Origin: Stenotrophomonas panacihumi
Lineage (GTDB): Bacteria > Pseudomonadota > Gammaproteobacteria > Xanthomonadales > Xanthomonadaceae
Direction: 5' to 3'
Length of the DNA stretch: 64,000 bases
Assembly: GCF_001431645.1 (NCBI RefSeq)
Contig: NZ_LLXU01000098.1
Location: forward strand, 1-64,000
Shown: piece after piece, positions 1 to 8,992 of the stretch
Layout of the letters: every line of letters begins with the position of its first letter
Numbering within the stretch: the stretch's first letter is position 1
Made by a program: the position numbers and the translations under genes
The notes under the pieces: generated by a model
Database searches by the model: none
The model's input: only the letters and a program-made list of their open reading frames with translations
What the model was told of the DNA's origin: nothing

Positions 1-100
1 CACAGGGGCGTAAGGCTGGAATTGGAACAGGGGCCAGCCAGGCGCACATTGGGGAAGCGCGGGGCCGGTAGTCGGGGGACTGCCGGCCCTTTTTTTATCC
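1..100 (+). repeat. Left arm of perfect 100-bp inverted repeat, ending in a terminator
   Basis: Bases 1-100 are the exact reverse complement of 499-598, with no mismatch. Identity stops at base 100 on the inner side; on the outer side the arm is cut by the window edge and may be longer. The arm ends in a strong intrinsic terminator reading rightward: a 12-bp stem (62-73 with 78-89, one G-U pair), a GGGG loop and seven T at 90-96. The upstream part carries repeated GGGG blocks. It could be the 3' end of a duplicated small RNA gene; no coding gene is evident. Confidence 0.95.
62..96 (+). terminator. Intrinsic terminator in the left repeat arm
   Basis: The stem GGGCCGGTAGTC pairs with GACTGCCGGCCC around a four-base loop and is followed directly by seven T. 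This is a textbook rho-independent terminator. The RNA it ends would begin before or near the window start. The same structure, inverted, lies at 503-537. Confidence 0.85.
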
Positions 101-299
101 CAGCGCGCCGCGTCCGTCGCAGCCGCGTCCGTCGGTCCGGCAGGCACAGCCCAAGCAGACGGCGCCGCATGTGCAGAAGGTCGAACCCTGATCGGTTCAG
201 GGCTTAGGCGCGTCGGTGCGACGAACGGCACATTTGCACTGACCGGGGGCTTGCGCGGCGTTCGCGCAGGCCCCAAGCTAGGCCCACGGGTGACCCACT

Positions 300-445
300 G
301 CGTCGGTTTCTGACCCAGCCTTCGGCACCTTCCGTTTCAATGTCGATGTCCGACAGGGAAATCTGGATCCCCCCTGTTCCGGCCCTGTCGGACGTCGGCG
401 CCAAACACAGCGAAGCCCTGGCCCCCGCCGGGGCTTCGTCTTTTG
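300..445 (+). ncRNA. Candidate small RNA with C-rich hairpin loops
   Basis: Between the repeat arms the plus strand shows two hairpins in a row. GTCCGACAGGG pairs with CCCTGTCGGAC around a loop containing CCCCCC (about 349-394). CGAAGCCC (411-418) then pairs with GGGCTTCG (431-438) around a CCCCC-containing loop and is followed by TCTTTT. Stable stems with C-rich loops ending in a terminator recall the sX13 type of Xanthomonas sRNA, but this is a structural resemblance only. The 5' end is not defined. The loop segment CCCCTGTTCC (371-380) is perfectly complementary to GGAACAGGGG at 24-33 in the flanking repeat. No coding potential was seen. Confidence 0.35.
411..444 (+). terminator. Terminator hairpin of the candidate sRNA
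   Basis: An 8-bp stem (CGAAGCCC/GGGCTTCG) with a C-rich 12-base loop is followed by TCTTTT on the plus strand. On the opposite strand there is no T-tract, so the rightward reading is preferred. Confidence 0.55.
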
Positions 446-498
446 GGCTGCAGGAAGATCGCGCGCCAGTGCCGGCGCGGCTTGCGGGTCCAGACCCC

Positions 499-598
499 GG
501 ATAAAAAAAGGGCCGGCAGTCCCCCGACTACCGGCCCCGCGCTTCCCCAATGTGCGCCTGGCTGGCCCCTGTTCCAATTCCAGCCTTACGCCCCTGTG
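499..598 (-). repeat. Right arm of perfect 100-bp inverted repeat
   Basis: This is the exact reverse complement of bases 1-100. Its terminator therefore reads leftward, with the stem at 510-537 and the T-tract (A7 on the plus strand) at 503-509, towards the segment between the arms. To the right, 599-759 is a gene-free leader in front of mnmG. Confidence 0.95.
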
Positions 599-759
599 TC
601 GCATTGCCACGATTGGGTGCTATCGGGTTATCCGCAGGAAGCGTGCCAACTTGAGGGCAGGTTTCGTAAAATGTGACCTAGCCGACAGAATCGGCCCGAT
701 TTCCCGACGCGGCGTCCCTCGCCCCGTCCATACTGCCGGCCCCGCAGGGCCCTGACGCC
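599..759. other. Gene-free leader before mnmG
   Basis: No ORF with a plausible start and coding character fits here. A TAAAAT at 667-672 could serve as a -10 element for mnmG, but no good -35 lies at standard spacing. No operator-like palindrome was seen. Confidence 0.3.
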
Positions 760-2649
760 ATGACTGACTCCTTCTACCGCTACGACGTGATCGTGATCGG
801 TGGCGGCCATGCCGGCACCGAAGCCGCGCTGGCTTCCGCCCGCACCGGTGCGCGCACGCTGCTGCTGACCCACAACATCGAGACCGTGGGCGCGATGAGC
901 TGCAACCCGGCCATCGGCGGCATCGGCAAGGGCCACCTGGTCAAGGAGATCGACGCCCTCGGCGGCGCCATGGCGCATGCGGCCGACCAGGCCGGCATCC
1001 AGTGGCGCACGCTCAACGCCTCCAAGGGCCCGGCCGTGCGCGCCACCCGCTGCCAGGCCGACCGCGCGCTGTACCGCAGCGCGATCCGTCGCATCGTCGA
1101 GGCGCAGGACCACCTCACCGTGTTCCAGGCCGCGGTGGACGACCTGGTCATCGAAGGCGATGCCGTGCGCGGCGTCATCACCCAGACCGGCCTGCGCTTC
1201 GACGCCACGGCCGTGGTGCTGACCGCCGGCACCTTCCTGGCCGGCAAGATCCACGTCGGCCCGACCCAGTACGCCGCCGGCCGCATGGGCGACCCGCCCG
1301 CGACCACCCTGGCCGCGCGCCTGCGCGAGCGCCCGTTCGGCGTGGACCGCCTGAAGACCGGCACGCCGCCGCGCATCGACGGCCGCACGCTGGATTACGC
1401 GGTGATGGAGGAACAGCCCGGTGACGACCCGCGCCCGGTGATGTCCTTCCTCGGCTCGGTGGACGAACACCCGGCGCAGGTCAGCTGCTGGATCACCCAT
1501 ACCACCGAGCAGACCCACGAGATCATCCGCGGCGCGCTGCACCGCTCGCCGCTGTACAGCGGGCAGATCGAAGGCATCGGCCCGCGCTACTGCCCCTCCA
1601 TCGAGGACAAGGTGGTGCGCTTCGCCGAGAAGGCCAGCCACCAGATTTTCGTCGAACCCGAGGGGCTGGACGTCACCGAGATCTACCCGAACGGCATCTC
1701 CACCTCGCTGCCGTTCGACGTGCAGCTGGCGCTGGTGCGTTCGATCCGCGGCTTCGAGCACGCGCACATCACCCGGCCCGGCTACGCGATCGAATACGAC
1801 TTCTTCGACCCGCGCGGCCTGAAGCCCTCGCTGGAGACCAAGCTCATCGAGGGCCTGTTCTTCGCCGGGCAGATCAACGGCACCACCGGCTACGAGGAAG
1901 CCGCCGCGCAGGGCCTGCTCGCCGGCCTCAACGCCGCGCGCCACGTGCGCCAGCTGCCGGCGTGGTCGCCGCGCCGCGACGAGGCCTACCTCGGCGTGCT
2001 GGTGGACGACCTCATCACCCATGGCACCACCGAGCCGTACCGCATGTTCACCAGCCGCGCCGAATACCGGCTGCAGCTGCGCGAGGACAATGCCGACGTC
2101 CGCCTTACCCCGGTGGGTCGCGAACTCGGCCTGGTCGGCGAAGCGCGCTGGTCGCGCTTCGGCGCCAAGCAGGAGGCGGTGGAACGCGAGCGCCAGCGCC
2201 TGCAGGCACTGTGGGCGACGCCGGGCAACGCGTTGGGTCGCGAGGTCGAACAGGCGCTGGGCGTGGCGGTGAGCCGCGAAACCAACGTGCTGGACCTGAT
2301 CAAGCGCCCCGAGCTGGACTACGCCAAGCTGATGCGCGTGCCTTCGCTGGGCCCGGGCGTGGACGACGCGCAGGTGGCCGAGCAGGTGGAGATCGGCGTG
2401 AAGTACGCCGGCTACCTCGACCGCCAGCGCGGCGAGATCGAGCGCCAGCAACGCCATGAAAACACCGCCATTCCGGAAGGCTTCGATTACGCCGGCGTGC
2501 GCGGGCTCTCGGCCGAGGTGACGCAGAAGCTGGAACGCGTGCGCCCGGCGACGATCGGCCAGGCGCAGCGCATCCCCGGCATGACCCCGGCGGCGATCTC
2601 GCTGCTGCTGGTGCACCTGGAGCGCGCGCGGCGCGCGAGCGCCGCATGA
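760..2649 (+). CDS. mnmG: tRNA uridine-5-carboxymethylaminomethyl synthesis enzyme MnmG (GidA)
   Basis: The 629-residue protein has the usual length for MnmG, the FAD-dependent partner of MnmE that modifies U34 of certain tRNAs. The FAD-binding [10 protein letters not shown] motif is at residues 14-23, followed by the conserved [22 protein letters not shown] block from residue 48, where Cys48 matches the conserved family cysteine. A second conserved cysteine sits in [11 protein letters not shown] near residue 275. The C-terminal region ([38 protein letters not shown]) is typical of the MnmE-interacting helical domain. The gene starts with ATG, follows a gene-free leader and overlaps the next gene by four bases, so the two are probably cotranscribed. 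No mnmE is in the window. Confidence 0.98.
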   Translation: MTDSFYRYDVIVIGGGHAGTEAALASARTGARTLLLTHNIETVGAMSCNPAIGGIGKGHLVKEIDALGGAMAHAADQAGIQWRTLNASKGPAVRATRCQADRALYRSAIRRIVEAQDHLTVFQAAVDDLVIEGDAVRGVITQTGLRFDATAVVLTAGTFLAGKIHVGPTQYAAGRMGDPPATTLAARLRERPFGVDRLKTGTPPRIDGRTLDYAVMEEQPGDDPRPVMSFLGSVDEHPAQVSCWITHTTEQTHEIIRGALHRSPLYSGQIEGIGPRYCPSIEDKVVRFAEKASHQIFVEPEGLDVTEIYPNGISTSLPFDVQLALVRSIRGFEHAHITRPGYAIEYDFFDPRGLKPSLETKLIEGLFFAGQINGTTGYEEAAAQGLLAGLNAARHVRQLPAWSPRRDEAYLGVLVDDLITHGTTEPYRMFTSRAEYRLQLREDNADVRLTPVGRELGLVGEARWSRFGAKQEAVERERQRLQALWATPGNALGREVEQALGVAVSRETNVLDLIKRPELDYAKLMRVPSLGPGVDDAQVAEQVEIGVKYAGYLDRQRGEIERQQRHENTAIPEGFDYAGVRGLSAEVTQKLERVRPATIGQAQRIPGMTPAAISLLLVHLERARRASAA

Positions 2650-3185
2650 GCGTCTCGCCCTTGCGCCCCTTCGACGGCAAGCTCCCGGTACTCGGCGAGC
2701 GCGTCTATGTCGACCCCGCGAGCACGGTGATCGGCGATGTCGTGCTGGGCGACGACGTCTCGATCTGGCCGGGCACGGTGATCCGCGGCGACGTGAACTA
2801 TGTCCGCATCGGCGCGCGCAGCAACATCCAGGACGGCACGATCATCCACGTCAGCCACCACAGCCCGTTCAACAAGGGCGGCTACCCGACGTTGATCGGC
2901 GAAGGCGTCACCGTCGGCCACGGCACCATCATCCATGCCTGCACCATCGGCGATTACAGCCTGATCGGCATGGGTGCCTGCATCCTCGATGGGGCGAGCG
3001 TCGGCAAGTACGGCTTCGTCGGCGCCGGCGCGGTGGTCGGGCCGGGCAAGCAGGTCGGCGAGGCCGAGCTGTGGCTGGGCAACCCGGCGCGGTTCGCGCG
3101 CAAGCTCAGCGACAAGGAAATCGAGAGCCTGGAATATTCGGCGCAGCACTACGTGCGCTTGAAGGACAAATACCTGGCCGGGTGA
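2646..3185 (+). CDS. Gamma-class carbonic anhydrase family protein
   Basis: A 179-residue left-handed beta-helix protein of the gamma-carbonic anhydrase/YrdA family, built from hexapeptide repeats such as VIGDVV, VTVGHG and SIGKYGF-like units. The three zinc-binding histidines expected for the family are at about residues 68, 92 and 97 (IIHVSHH, GHGTIIH). Family members bind zinc or iron in the cytoplasm as trimers; real carbonic anhydrase activity has been shown only for some. The start codon overlaps the mnmG stop (ATGA), which suggests translational coupling. No substrate can be read from the context. Confidence 0.92.
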   Translation: MSVSPLRPFDGKLPVLGERVYVDPASTVIGDVVLGDDVSIWPGTVIRGDVNYVRIGARSNIQDGTIIHVSHHSPFNKGGYPTLIGEGVTVGHGTIIHACTIGDYSLIGMGACILDGASVGKYGFVGAGAVVGPGKQVGEAELWLGNPARFARKLSDKEIESLEYSAQHYVRLKDKYLAG

Positions 3186-3220
3186 GGCGTCGCGGCTGAT
3201 GCCGCTCCAGACGCAACCGC

Positions 3221-3487
3221 TCAGGGCCGGGTGGCCAGCTCCAGCGCCGCCAGCAGCGACAACGCCTCTTCACGCGAATCGCCGCACATGTCGGCGGACG
3301 GCCGCAGGCTGCCGCAAAAGCCCGGTCGTTCGGGCCGGCCAAACACCCGGCAGCGCATGTCCGCATCCAGTTGCGCGCACGGCACGCCCGCCGGCTTGCC
3401 GTTCGGCATTCCGGGCAGGGCGGAGGTGATGGACGGCGCGATGCAGCAGGCGCCGCAGCCATCGCGGCAGGAGAGGCAGTCGCGCAT
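3221..3487 (-). CDS. YkgJ-family cysteine cluster protein
   Basis: A small 88-residue protein with nine cysteines. The N-terminal pattern is CxxCxxxCxxCC (residues 4-15); further cysteines are at 37, 46, 58 and 68. This is the CxxxCxxCC signature of the YkgJ family, thought to bind zinc or an iron-sulfur cluster, function unknown. It is encoded opposite to its neighbours: the carbonic anhydrase gene ends 35 bases away, and ilvD starts on the other side after a 115-base gap that must hold both promoters. ATG at 3487 is the only sensible start. Confidence 0.85.
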   Translation of the reverse strand: MRDCLSCRDGCGACCIAPSITSALPGMPNGKPAGVPCAQLDADMRCRVFGRPERPGFCGSLRPSADMCGDSREEALSLLAALELATRP

Positions 3488-3602
3488 GCGCGGATTCTAC
3501 CGCCCGCCGGGTTTTCGCCCGTGCACCACGGTTTCAGTGGCAACCAAGGGAATCCCGTATAAGGGAAGTGCACTCCGCTCCAAGCCAGCCTTCCCCGCCC
3601 GC

Positions 3603-5441
3603 ATGCCCGAATATCTCTCCCGCACTTCCACCGCCGGCCGCAACATGGCCGGCGCCCGCGCGCTGTGGCGCGCCACCGGCATGAAGGACGACGACTTCCA
3701 CAAGCCGATCGTCGCCATCGCCAACTCGTTCACGCAGTTCGTGCCCGGCCACGTCCATCTCAAGGACCTTGGCCAGCTGGTCGCGCGCGAGATCGAGCAG
3801 GTCGGCGGCGTGGCCAAGGAGTTCAACACCATCGCCGTGGACGACGGCATCGCGATGGGCCATGACGGCATGCTTTATTCGCTGCCGAGCCGCGAGATCA
3901 TCGCCGACGCGGTCGAGTACATGGTCAACGCGCACTGCGCCGATGCGCTGGTGTGCATCTCCAATTGCGACAAGATCACCCCCGGCATGCTGATGGCCGC
4001 GCTGCGGCTCAACATCCCCACGGTGTTCGTCTCCGGCGGCCCGATGGAAGCCGGCAAGACGCGGCTGGCCTCGCACGGCCTGGACCTGATCGACGCCATG
4101 GTCGTGGCCGCCGACAGCAACGCCTCCGACGAGAAGGTCGCCGAGTACGAACGCAGCGCGTGCCCCACCTGCGGCTCGTGCTCGGGCATGTTCACCGCCA
4201 ACTCGATGAACTGCCTCACCGAAGCGCTGGGCCTCTCGTTGCCGGGCAACGGCACCACGCTGGCCACCCACGCCGACCGCGAGGCGCTGTTCAAGCGCGC
4301 TGGCCGCGTGGCGGTGGAACTGTGCCACCGCTGGTACGGCGGCGAGGATGAAGGCGCGCTGCCGCGCGGCATCGCCACGTTCGAGGCGTTCGAGAATGCG
4401 ATGACGCTGGATATCGCGATGGGCGGTTCGACCAACACCATCCTGCACCTGCTGGCCGCCGCGCAGGAGGCCGAGGTGCCGTTCACCCTGCGCGACATCG
4501 ACCGCCTCTCGCGGCGCGTGCCGCAGCTGTGCAAGGTGGCGCCGAACACGCAGAAGTACCACATCGAGGACGTGCACCGCGCCGGCGGCATCATGGCGAT
4601 CCTCGCCGAGCTGGCGCGCGGTGGCCTGCTGCATACCGATGTCTCCACCGTGCACGCGAAATCCCTCGGCGATGCCATCGCGCAGTGGAGCGTGTCCGAC
4701 CGCGATGACGAAGCGTTGCACACCTTCTACCGCGCCGGGCCGGCGGGCATCCCGACCCAGGTCGCCTTCAGCCAGGCCACGCGCTGGCCTTCGCTGGACC
4801 TGGACCGCAGCGAGGGCTGCATCCGCGACGTGCCGCATGCGTATTCGCAGGAGGGCGGGCTGGCCGTGCTGTACGGCAACCTCGCCGTCGATGGCTGCGT
4901 GGTGAAGACGGCCGGCGTGGACGAATCCATCCACGTCTTCGAAGGCCGCGCGCGCGTGTTCGAAAGCCAGGACGCCGCGGTGAAGGGCATCCTTGCCAAT
5001 GAAGTGACGGCCGGCGACGTGGTGGTGATCCGCTACGAAGGCCCGAAGGGCGGCCCCGGCATGCAGGAAATGCTCTACCCCACCAGCTACCTGAAATCGA
5101 AGGGGCTGGGCAAGCAATGCGCGCTGCTCACCGACGGGCGCTTTTCCGGCGGCACCTCGGGCCTGTCGATCGGCCATGCCTCGCCGGAAGCGGCGGCCGG
5201 CGGCACCATCGGCCTGGTGCGCGATGGCGACCGCATCCTGATCGACATCCCGAACCGCGCGATCAACCTGCTCGTGGACGACGCCACGCTGGCCGCGCGC
5301 CGGCTGGAACAGGACGCGCAGGGCTGGAAGCCGGCCGCCGCGCGTGCGCGCAAGGTGACCACCGCGCTGAAGGCCTACGCGTTGCTGGCCACCAGCGCCG
5401 ACAAGGGCGCGGTCCGCGACCGCGCGCTGCTGGACGGATGA
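3603..5441 (+). CDS. ilvD: Dihydroxy-acid dehydratase
   Basis: The 612-residue protein is of normal length for IlvD, the iron-sulfur dehydratase that makes 2-oxo acids in valine and isoleucine biosynthesis. Cluster-ligand cysteines are visible: Cys122 in [10 protein letters not shown] and the [15 protein letters not shown] block (cysteines 190 and 193). PGNGTT and MGGSTNT are also conserved. The reading frame stays open far upstream to 3231, but that part overlaps the ykgJ-like gene on the other strand; [23 protein letters not shown] at 3603 matches the family N-terminus. The stop overlaps the start of the next gene. Confidence 0.97.
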   Translation: MPEYLSRTSTAGRNMAGARALWRATGMKDDDFHKPIVAIANSFTQFVPGHVHLKDLGQLVAREIEQVGGVAKEFNTIAVDDGIAMGHDGMLYSLPSREIIADAVEYMVNAHCADALVCISNCDKITPGMLMAALRLNIPTVFVSGGPMEAGKTRLASHGLDLIDAMVVAADSNASDEKVAEYERSACPTCGSCSGMFTANSMNCLTEALGLSLPGNGTTLATHADREALFKRAGRVAVELCHRWYGGEDEGALPRGIATFEAFENAMTLDIAMGGSTNTILHLLAAAQEAEVPFTLRDIDRLSRRVPQLCKVAPNTQKYHIEDVHRAGGIMAILAELARGGLLHTDVSTVHAKSLGDAIAQWSVSDRDDEALHTFYRAGPAGIPTQVAFSQATRWPSLDLDRSEGCIRDVPHAYSQEGGLAVLYGNLAVDGCVVKTAGVDESIHVFEGRARVFESQDAAVKGILANEVTAGDVVVIRYEGPKGGPGMQEMLYPTSYLKSKGLGKQCALLTDGRFSGGTSGLSIGHASPEAAAGGTIGLVRDGDRILIDIPNRAINLLVDDATLAARRLEQDAQGWKPAAARARKVTTALKAYALLATSADKGAVRDRALLDG

Positions 5442-5908
5442 TGAGCCCGGCCGCGCCCGATCCGGACGACGGCCAGGCCGCACTGGCCCCGCTGCTGCGC
5501 AAGCTCAACCTGCGCGCCGGCACCCCGGCGCTGTGGCTGGGCGTGCCGGACGACGTGCGCGACCTGTTCGAACCATGGCCCGCCCCGAAGCCGCGCGAGC
5601 GCGCCGAGGGCGAGGCCGGCTTCGGCCTGGCGTTCGCCATCACCCAGGAAGAGCTGGACACGCGCCTGCAGGCGCTGGCGACCCATTGCCCGGGCGATGC
5701 GGTGCTGTGGATCGCCTATCCGAAGCAGACCTCGCGCCGCTATCGCTGCGAGTTCAACCGCGACAGCGGCTGGGACCGCGCCGGCGAGCTCGGCCTGGAA
5801 CCGGTGCGGATGGTCGCCATCGACGCGGATTGGTCGGCACTGCGGCTGCGGCGCGTGCAGTACATCAAGCAGCTCAAGCGCGATCCGGCGCGACGCTGGA
5901 CCCCCTGA
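5438..5908 (+). CDS. DUF3052-like protein
   Basis: A 156-residue soluble protein without signal peptide or membrane segment. The motif [19 protein letters not shown] followed by [17 protein letters not shown] resembles DUF3052 proteins, where a VLW..PK strand is followed by a conserved VDxxWSxL motif. Function is unknown. It begins at an ATG ATG pair overlapping the ilvD stop, so it is probably translated from the ilvD transcript; the second ATG (5441) is equally possible. Nothing ties it to branched-chain amino acid synthesis beyond position. Confidence 0.7.
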   Translation: MMSPAAPDPDDGQAALAPLLRKLNLRAGTPALWLGVPDDVRDLFEPWPAPKPRERAEGEAGFGLAFAITQEELDTRLQALATHCPGDAVLWIAYPKQTSRRYRCEFNRDSGWDRAGELGLEPVRMVAIDADWSALRLRRVQYIKQLKRDPARRWTP

Positions 5909-5992
5909 CCGGGCAGACACGCCCCTCACCCGCGCTGCACGCGCCCCTAGCAGCCCCGCGGTGATGCTGGCCACTCGTTCTCCCAAGCGAGC

Positions 5993-6169
5993 ATGGCCAT
6001 GAACACGGACCGCAAACCCGAAGGTCCCGCCAGCGACCAGGAAAAGGCGCATACCCCCGACCGGCACCGCACCGACACCGCGCGCTGGAAAGACCACGAC
6101 ATGCCCGACGAGCCGCGCGAGCGCGGGCATGCCGAACCTGACGATTACGAAAAGCCTCCCGCCGGCTGA
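5993..6169 (+). CDS. Small highly charged hypothetical protein
   Basis: A 58-codon ORF starts ATG GCC ATG AAC and ends in TGA. The product is very hydrophilic, rich in Asp, Glu, Arg, Lys, His and Pro (e.g. KDHDMPDEPRERGHAEP), with no cysteine and no hydrophobic segment, so it is probably disordered. It sits alone between the DUF3052-like gene and the iron-permease-like gene, all on the same strand. No clear ribosome-binding site precedes it. The even codon pattern and gene-sized gap favour a real gene, but a chance ORF cannot be excluded. Function not recognised. Confidence 0.45.
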   Translation: MAMNTDRKPEGPASDQEKAHTPDRHRTDTARWKDHDMPDEPRERGHAEPDDYEKPPAG

Positions 6170-6257
6170 ACCCGGCGGCGCGGACGTTGACGCCGCTTCG
6201 ATCCACATCGGGCGACATTGCCGCCACGGCGATCCCGCCAGCTCTCTTGAAGCGGCC

Positions 6258-6707
6258 ATGAGCATTCGCAAACTGTTCAACACCCTCGCCAAGAAGGCAT
6301 CCACCGCGGCAGGCTCGCCCTGGGTGTTCGCCGGCGCGCTGGGCATCGTGATCGTGTGGGGCATCAGCGGGCCCATCTTCGGCTTCAACGACACCTGGCA
6401 GCTGGTCATCAACACCGGCACCACGATCATCACCTTCCTCATGGTGTTCCTGATCCAGCACACGCAGAACTCGGACACCGCCGCGCTGCACCTCAAGCTC
6501 GACGAGCTGATCCGCGCCACGCATGCCGCCGACAACCTGCTGCTCAACATGGAAGAGCTGGACGAGAAGCAGCTCGAACGTATCCGCCAGCGCTACGAAG
6601 CGCTCGCCACGAAGGCGCGCGACCGCAATTCGCGCGGCCGCGGCATCGCCTCGCCCTGCCGCGACGACGAGCTGGAAACCGACGACGCCCCCAGGCAGCC
6701 GGATTAG
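6258..6707 (+). CDS. Low-affinity iron permease family protein
   Basis: A 149-residue inner-membrane protein with two adjacent transmembrane helices (about residues 22-40 and 48-68) and a cytoplasmic helical tail. The segment GFNDTWQLVINTGTTIITFLMVFLIQHTQNSD is the hallmark of the low-affinity iron permease family (PF04120). Bacterial members are short and their transport activity is not well shown. Met at 6258 is chosen because family members begin just before the first hydrophobic segment; the frame is open further upstream. It converges on the DUF6766-like gene, overlapping it by four bases. Confidence 0.85.
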   Translation: MSIRKLFNTLAKKASTAAGSPWVFAGALGIVIVWGISGPIFGFNDTWQLVINTGTTIITFLMVFLIQHTQNSDTAALHLKLDELIRATHAADNLLLNMEELDEKQLERIRQRYEALATKARDRNSRGRGIASPCRDDELETDDAPRQPD

Positions 6708-7345
6708 TCGCCGGTCTGCGCGTGCGGCGCCGGTACCGGCTTGGACTGCGGCGAATCCTTCTCGCGCAGCCAGATCGTCAACACCACCAGCGACAGCACG
6801 GCCAAAAATTCGCTCTGCCAGTTCTGCATCGATTCGAACCAGAAGTCGGCGCTGGTGAAGTGGGCCCAAAGACTTTCCACGGGCAGCCCTTCGCGCAGGT
6901 GCTCGGCCACCGCCGCGCGCCAGCTGCCCAGCAGGTGCAGGGTGAAGCTCATCGCGAACAGCAGGCCGAACGCGATGGACAACGAGTGGCTGTACAGCCA
7001 CAGCCACGCCCCGCCCTTGCGGACCGGCCAGGGGGTCGGCCCGGCGTCGATATCCTCGTGCTCCTCGCCCGGATCCACCGGACGCGATTCCGCCGAGCCC
7101 GCCTGGCGCAGCCGCACGGTGAGCAGTACGTACATGCCCATCTGCAGGAATTCGCTTTCCCAGTTCTCGAACGTCGCCGACACGAAATGGCCGGTATGCA
7201 GATAGGCCCAGAGCCCGAGCAGCGGCTGATGGGCGCGGGCGAGCGCTTCATTCAAGGCAGCGTGCCCGGCCAACACCTGGCCGGAAAGGAACAGCACCGC
7301 CAGCGCCGCCAGGGTGATCGACAAGCCATTGCGGCGCCAGAACAT
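6704..7345 (-). CDS. DUF6766-like membrane protein
   Basis: A 213-residue membrane protein with four predicted helices in two similar halves. Each half carries a matching motif: FVSATFENWESEFLQMGMYVLLTVRLRQ and FWFESMQNWQSEFLAVLSLVVLTIWLRE. This internal duplication with a NW(E/Q)SEFL core matches DUF6766 proteins as I recall them. Function unknown. ATG at 7345 is preferred over GTG at 7351 because GGAG lies seven bases upstream of the ATG. The gene is convergent with the iron-permease-like gene and divergent from pncA. Confidence 0.75.
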   Translation of the reverse strand: MFWRRNGLSITLAALAVLFLSGQVLAGHAALNEALARAHQPLLGLWAYLHTGHFVSATFENWESEFLQMGMYVLLTVRLRQAGSAESRPVDPGEEHEDIDAGPTPWPVRKGGAWLWLYSHSLSIAFGLLFAMSFTLHLLGSWRAAVAEHLREGLPVESLWAHFTSADFWFESMQNWQSEFLAVLSLVVLTIWLREKDSPQSKPVPAPHAQTGD

Positions 7346-7447
7346 CGCCACGCTCCTGCGTCATGATGCCGCGCAGTGTCCGCGCGCCGCGCGCAAGGAC
7401 CGATGAAGACGGTTAGGCTGGCGTCTCCCTCGCCCACGCCGTTCGCC

Positions 7448-8074
7448 ATGCCCGAGTTCGCCGCCGACACCGCCCTGCTCGTCATCGACCTGCAACCCGA
7501 TTTCATGCCCGGCGGCGCGTTGCCTTGCGCCGACGGCGACGCCCTCGTCGCGCCCATTGCCGCGCTGCTGGCATCCCGGCGCTACGCCACCGTGGTGGCC
7601 ACGCAGGACTGGCACCCGCCCACGCACGCTTCCTTCGCCAGCCAACACGCCGGCCGCGCGCCGTTCGCGCAGATCTCGCTGCACGGGCATCCGCAGACGC
7701 TGTGGCCCGACCACTGCGTGCAGGGCACGCCCGGCGCGGCGCTGCACCCGGGGGTGGACTGGGACCGGGCCGACCTGATCCTGCGCAAGGGCACGCGCAT
7801 GCAGGTCGATTCCTACAGCGCGTTCCGCGAGAACCACGGCCCCGGGGGCGAGCGCCCGGCCACCGGCCTGGCCGGCTGGCTGCGCGAGCGCGGCATCACC
7901 GAGGTGCATGTCTGCGGGCTGGCGCGCGACTACTGCGTGCTGTGGAGCGCGCAGGATGCCGCGGCCGCCGGCCTGCGCGTGCGCTTCCTGTGGGAACTGA
8001 CCCGCCCGGTGGATGCCGCGAACGATGCCGATACGCGCATCGCGCTGGAACGTGCCGGCATCCGCATCGAGTAA
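7448..8074 (+). CDS. pncA: Nicotinamidase (PncA)
   Basis: A 208-residue cysteine hydrolase of the isochorismatase fold that turns nicotinamide into nicotinate and ammonia for NAD salvage. The catalytic triad is visible: Asp14 (VIDLQPDF), Lys114 (LRKGTR) and Cys156 (HVCGLARDYCV). The metal site is DWHPPTHASF. YSAFRENHG also fits PncA rather than other isochorismatases. The frame is open to 7376, but MPEF at 7448 fits the usual N-terminus; 7403 is an alternative. It converges on purU with no gap. Confidence 0.93.
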   Translation: MPEFAADTALLVIDLQPDFMPGGALPCADGDALVAPIAALLASRRYATVVATQDWHPPTHASFASQHAGRAPFAQISLHGHPQTLWPDHCVQGTPGAALHPGVDWDRADLILRKGTRMQVDSYSAFRENHGPGGERPATGLAGWLRERGITEVHVCGLARDYCVLWSAQDAAAAGLRVRFLWELTRPVDAANDADTRIALERAGIRIE

Positions 8075-8926
8075 CTAGCGGAACACCACCGTGCGGTGGC
8101 CGTTGAGCAGGATGCGATGCTCGACATGCCGGCGCACCGCGCGCGCCAGCACCAGCGATTCGACATCGCTGCCCAGCCGCACCAGTTCGCGCGGGTGCAT
8201 TGCATGGTCCACGCGCGCGACGTCCTGTTCGATGATCGGGCCTTCGTCCAGGTCGGGCGTGACGTAGTGCGCGGTGGCGCCGATGATCTTGACCCCGCGC
8301 GCGTGCGCCTGGTGGTACGGCTGCGCGCCCTTGAAGCTGGGCAGGAAGCTGTGGTGGATGTTGATCGCGCGGCCCGCCCACGCCAGGCAGAGCGCAGGCG
8401 AGAGGATCTGCATGTAGCGCGCCAGCACCACCAGGTCCACGCGCTCGCGCGTGGCCAGCGCCTGCAACCGCGCTTCCTGTTCGACGCGGTTGCCCGCGTT
8501 GACCGGCAGGTGATGGAACGGCACGCCGTAGGAGGCGGCGAGTGGCGCGAAGTCCTCGTGGTTGGATGCCACCGCGGCGATATCCACCGGCAGCTGGCGG
8601 CTGTGCGCGCGGAACAGCAGGTCGTTGAGGCAGTGACCCTGTCGGCTCACCAGCACGAGCAGGCGCGCGCGTCGGCGCGCGTCATGCAGGCGCCAGTCCA
8701 TCGCGAAATCCGCCGCGAGTGCTTCGATGGCGCTGCGCAGGCGCTCCGGCGCGAGTGCGGCATCGCTGTCGAAATGCACGCGCAGGAAGAAGCGGCCACT
8801 GTCCTCGTCGCCGAACTGCTGTGCGTCGAGGATGTTGCAGCCCAGCTCGAACAGCAGCCCGGTCACCCGGTAGACGATGCCGGTGCGGTCGGGGCAGGAC
8901 AGGGTGAGGATGTAATCGGGGCGCAT
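8075..8926 (-). CDS. purU: Formyltetrahydrofolate deformylase
   Basis: A 283-residue PurU, which hydrolyses 10-formyltetrahydrofolate to formate and tetrahydrofolate and so balances one-carbon pools. The N-terminal ACT domain begins PDYILTLSCPDRTGIVYRVTGLL. The C-terminal formyltransferase-like domain has the expected INIHHSFLPSFKGAQPYHQA and TAHYVTPDLDEGPIIEQDV motifs, with the catalytic His and Asp. ATG at 8926 is the family start. It lies downstream of the truncated dehydrogenase on the same strand. Confidence 0.95.
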   Translation of the reverse strand: MRPDYILTLSCPDRTGIVYRVTGLLFELGCNILDAQQFGDEDSGRFFLRVHFDSDAALAPERLRSAIEALAADFAMDWRLHDARRRARLLVLVSRQGHCLNDLLFRAHSRQLPVDIAAVASNHEDFAPLAASYGVPFHHLPVNAGNRVEQEARLQALATRERVDLVVLARYMQILSPALCLAWAGRAINIHHSFLPSFKGAQPYHQAHARGVKIIGATAHYVTPDLDEGPIIEQDVARVDHAMHPRELVRLGSDVESLVLARAVRRHVEHRILLNGHRTVVFR

Positions 8927-8992
8927 CGGCCGATCATAGCCAGCGCGCTCGCCGCGCCGCGACACTTGCAGACGCAACCGTGCGCCCGCCCC

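Noticed and set aside
1..100. Repeat arm as an insertion-sequence terminal inverted repeat
   Set aside because: No transposase frame lies between the arms (about 400 bases), no target duplication is visible, and each arm ends in an intrinsic terminator.
186..204. tRNA-like GAACCC/GGTTC stretch near position 190
   Set aside because: No cloverleaf, anticodon stem or acceptor can be built around it; it is only a small hairpin.
628..2616. 662-codon open frame on the minus strand opposite mnmG
   Set aside because: It is the antisense shadow of a GC-rich gene: low-complexity His/Arg/Ala/Gly product, no domain, and mnmG is unmistakable on the other strand.
3231..3602. N-terminal extension of the ilvD frame
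   Set aside because: It runs antisense through the cysteine-cluster gene, and IlvD proteins start at the MPEYLSRTS position.
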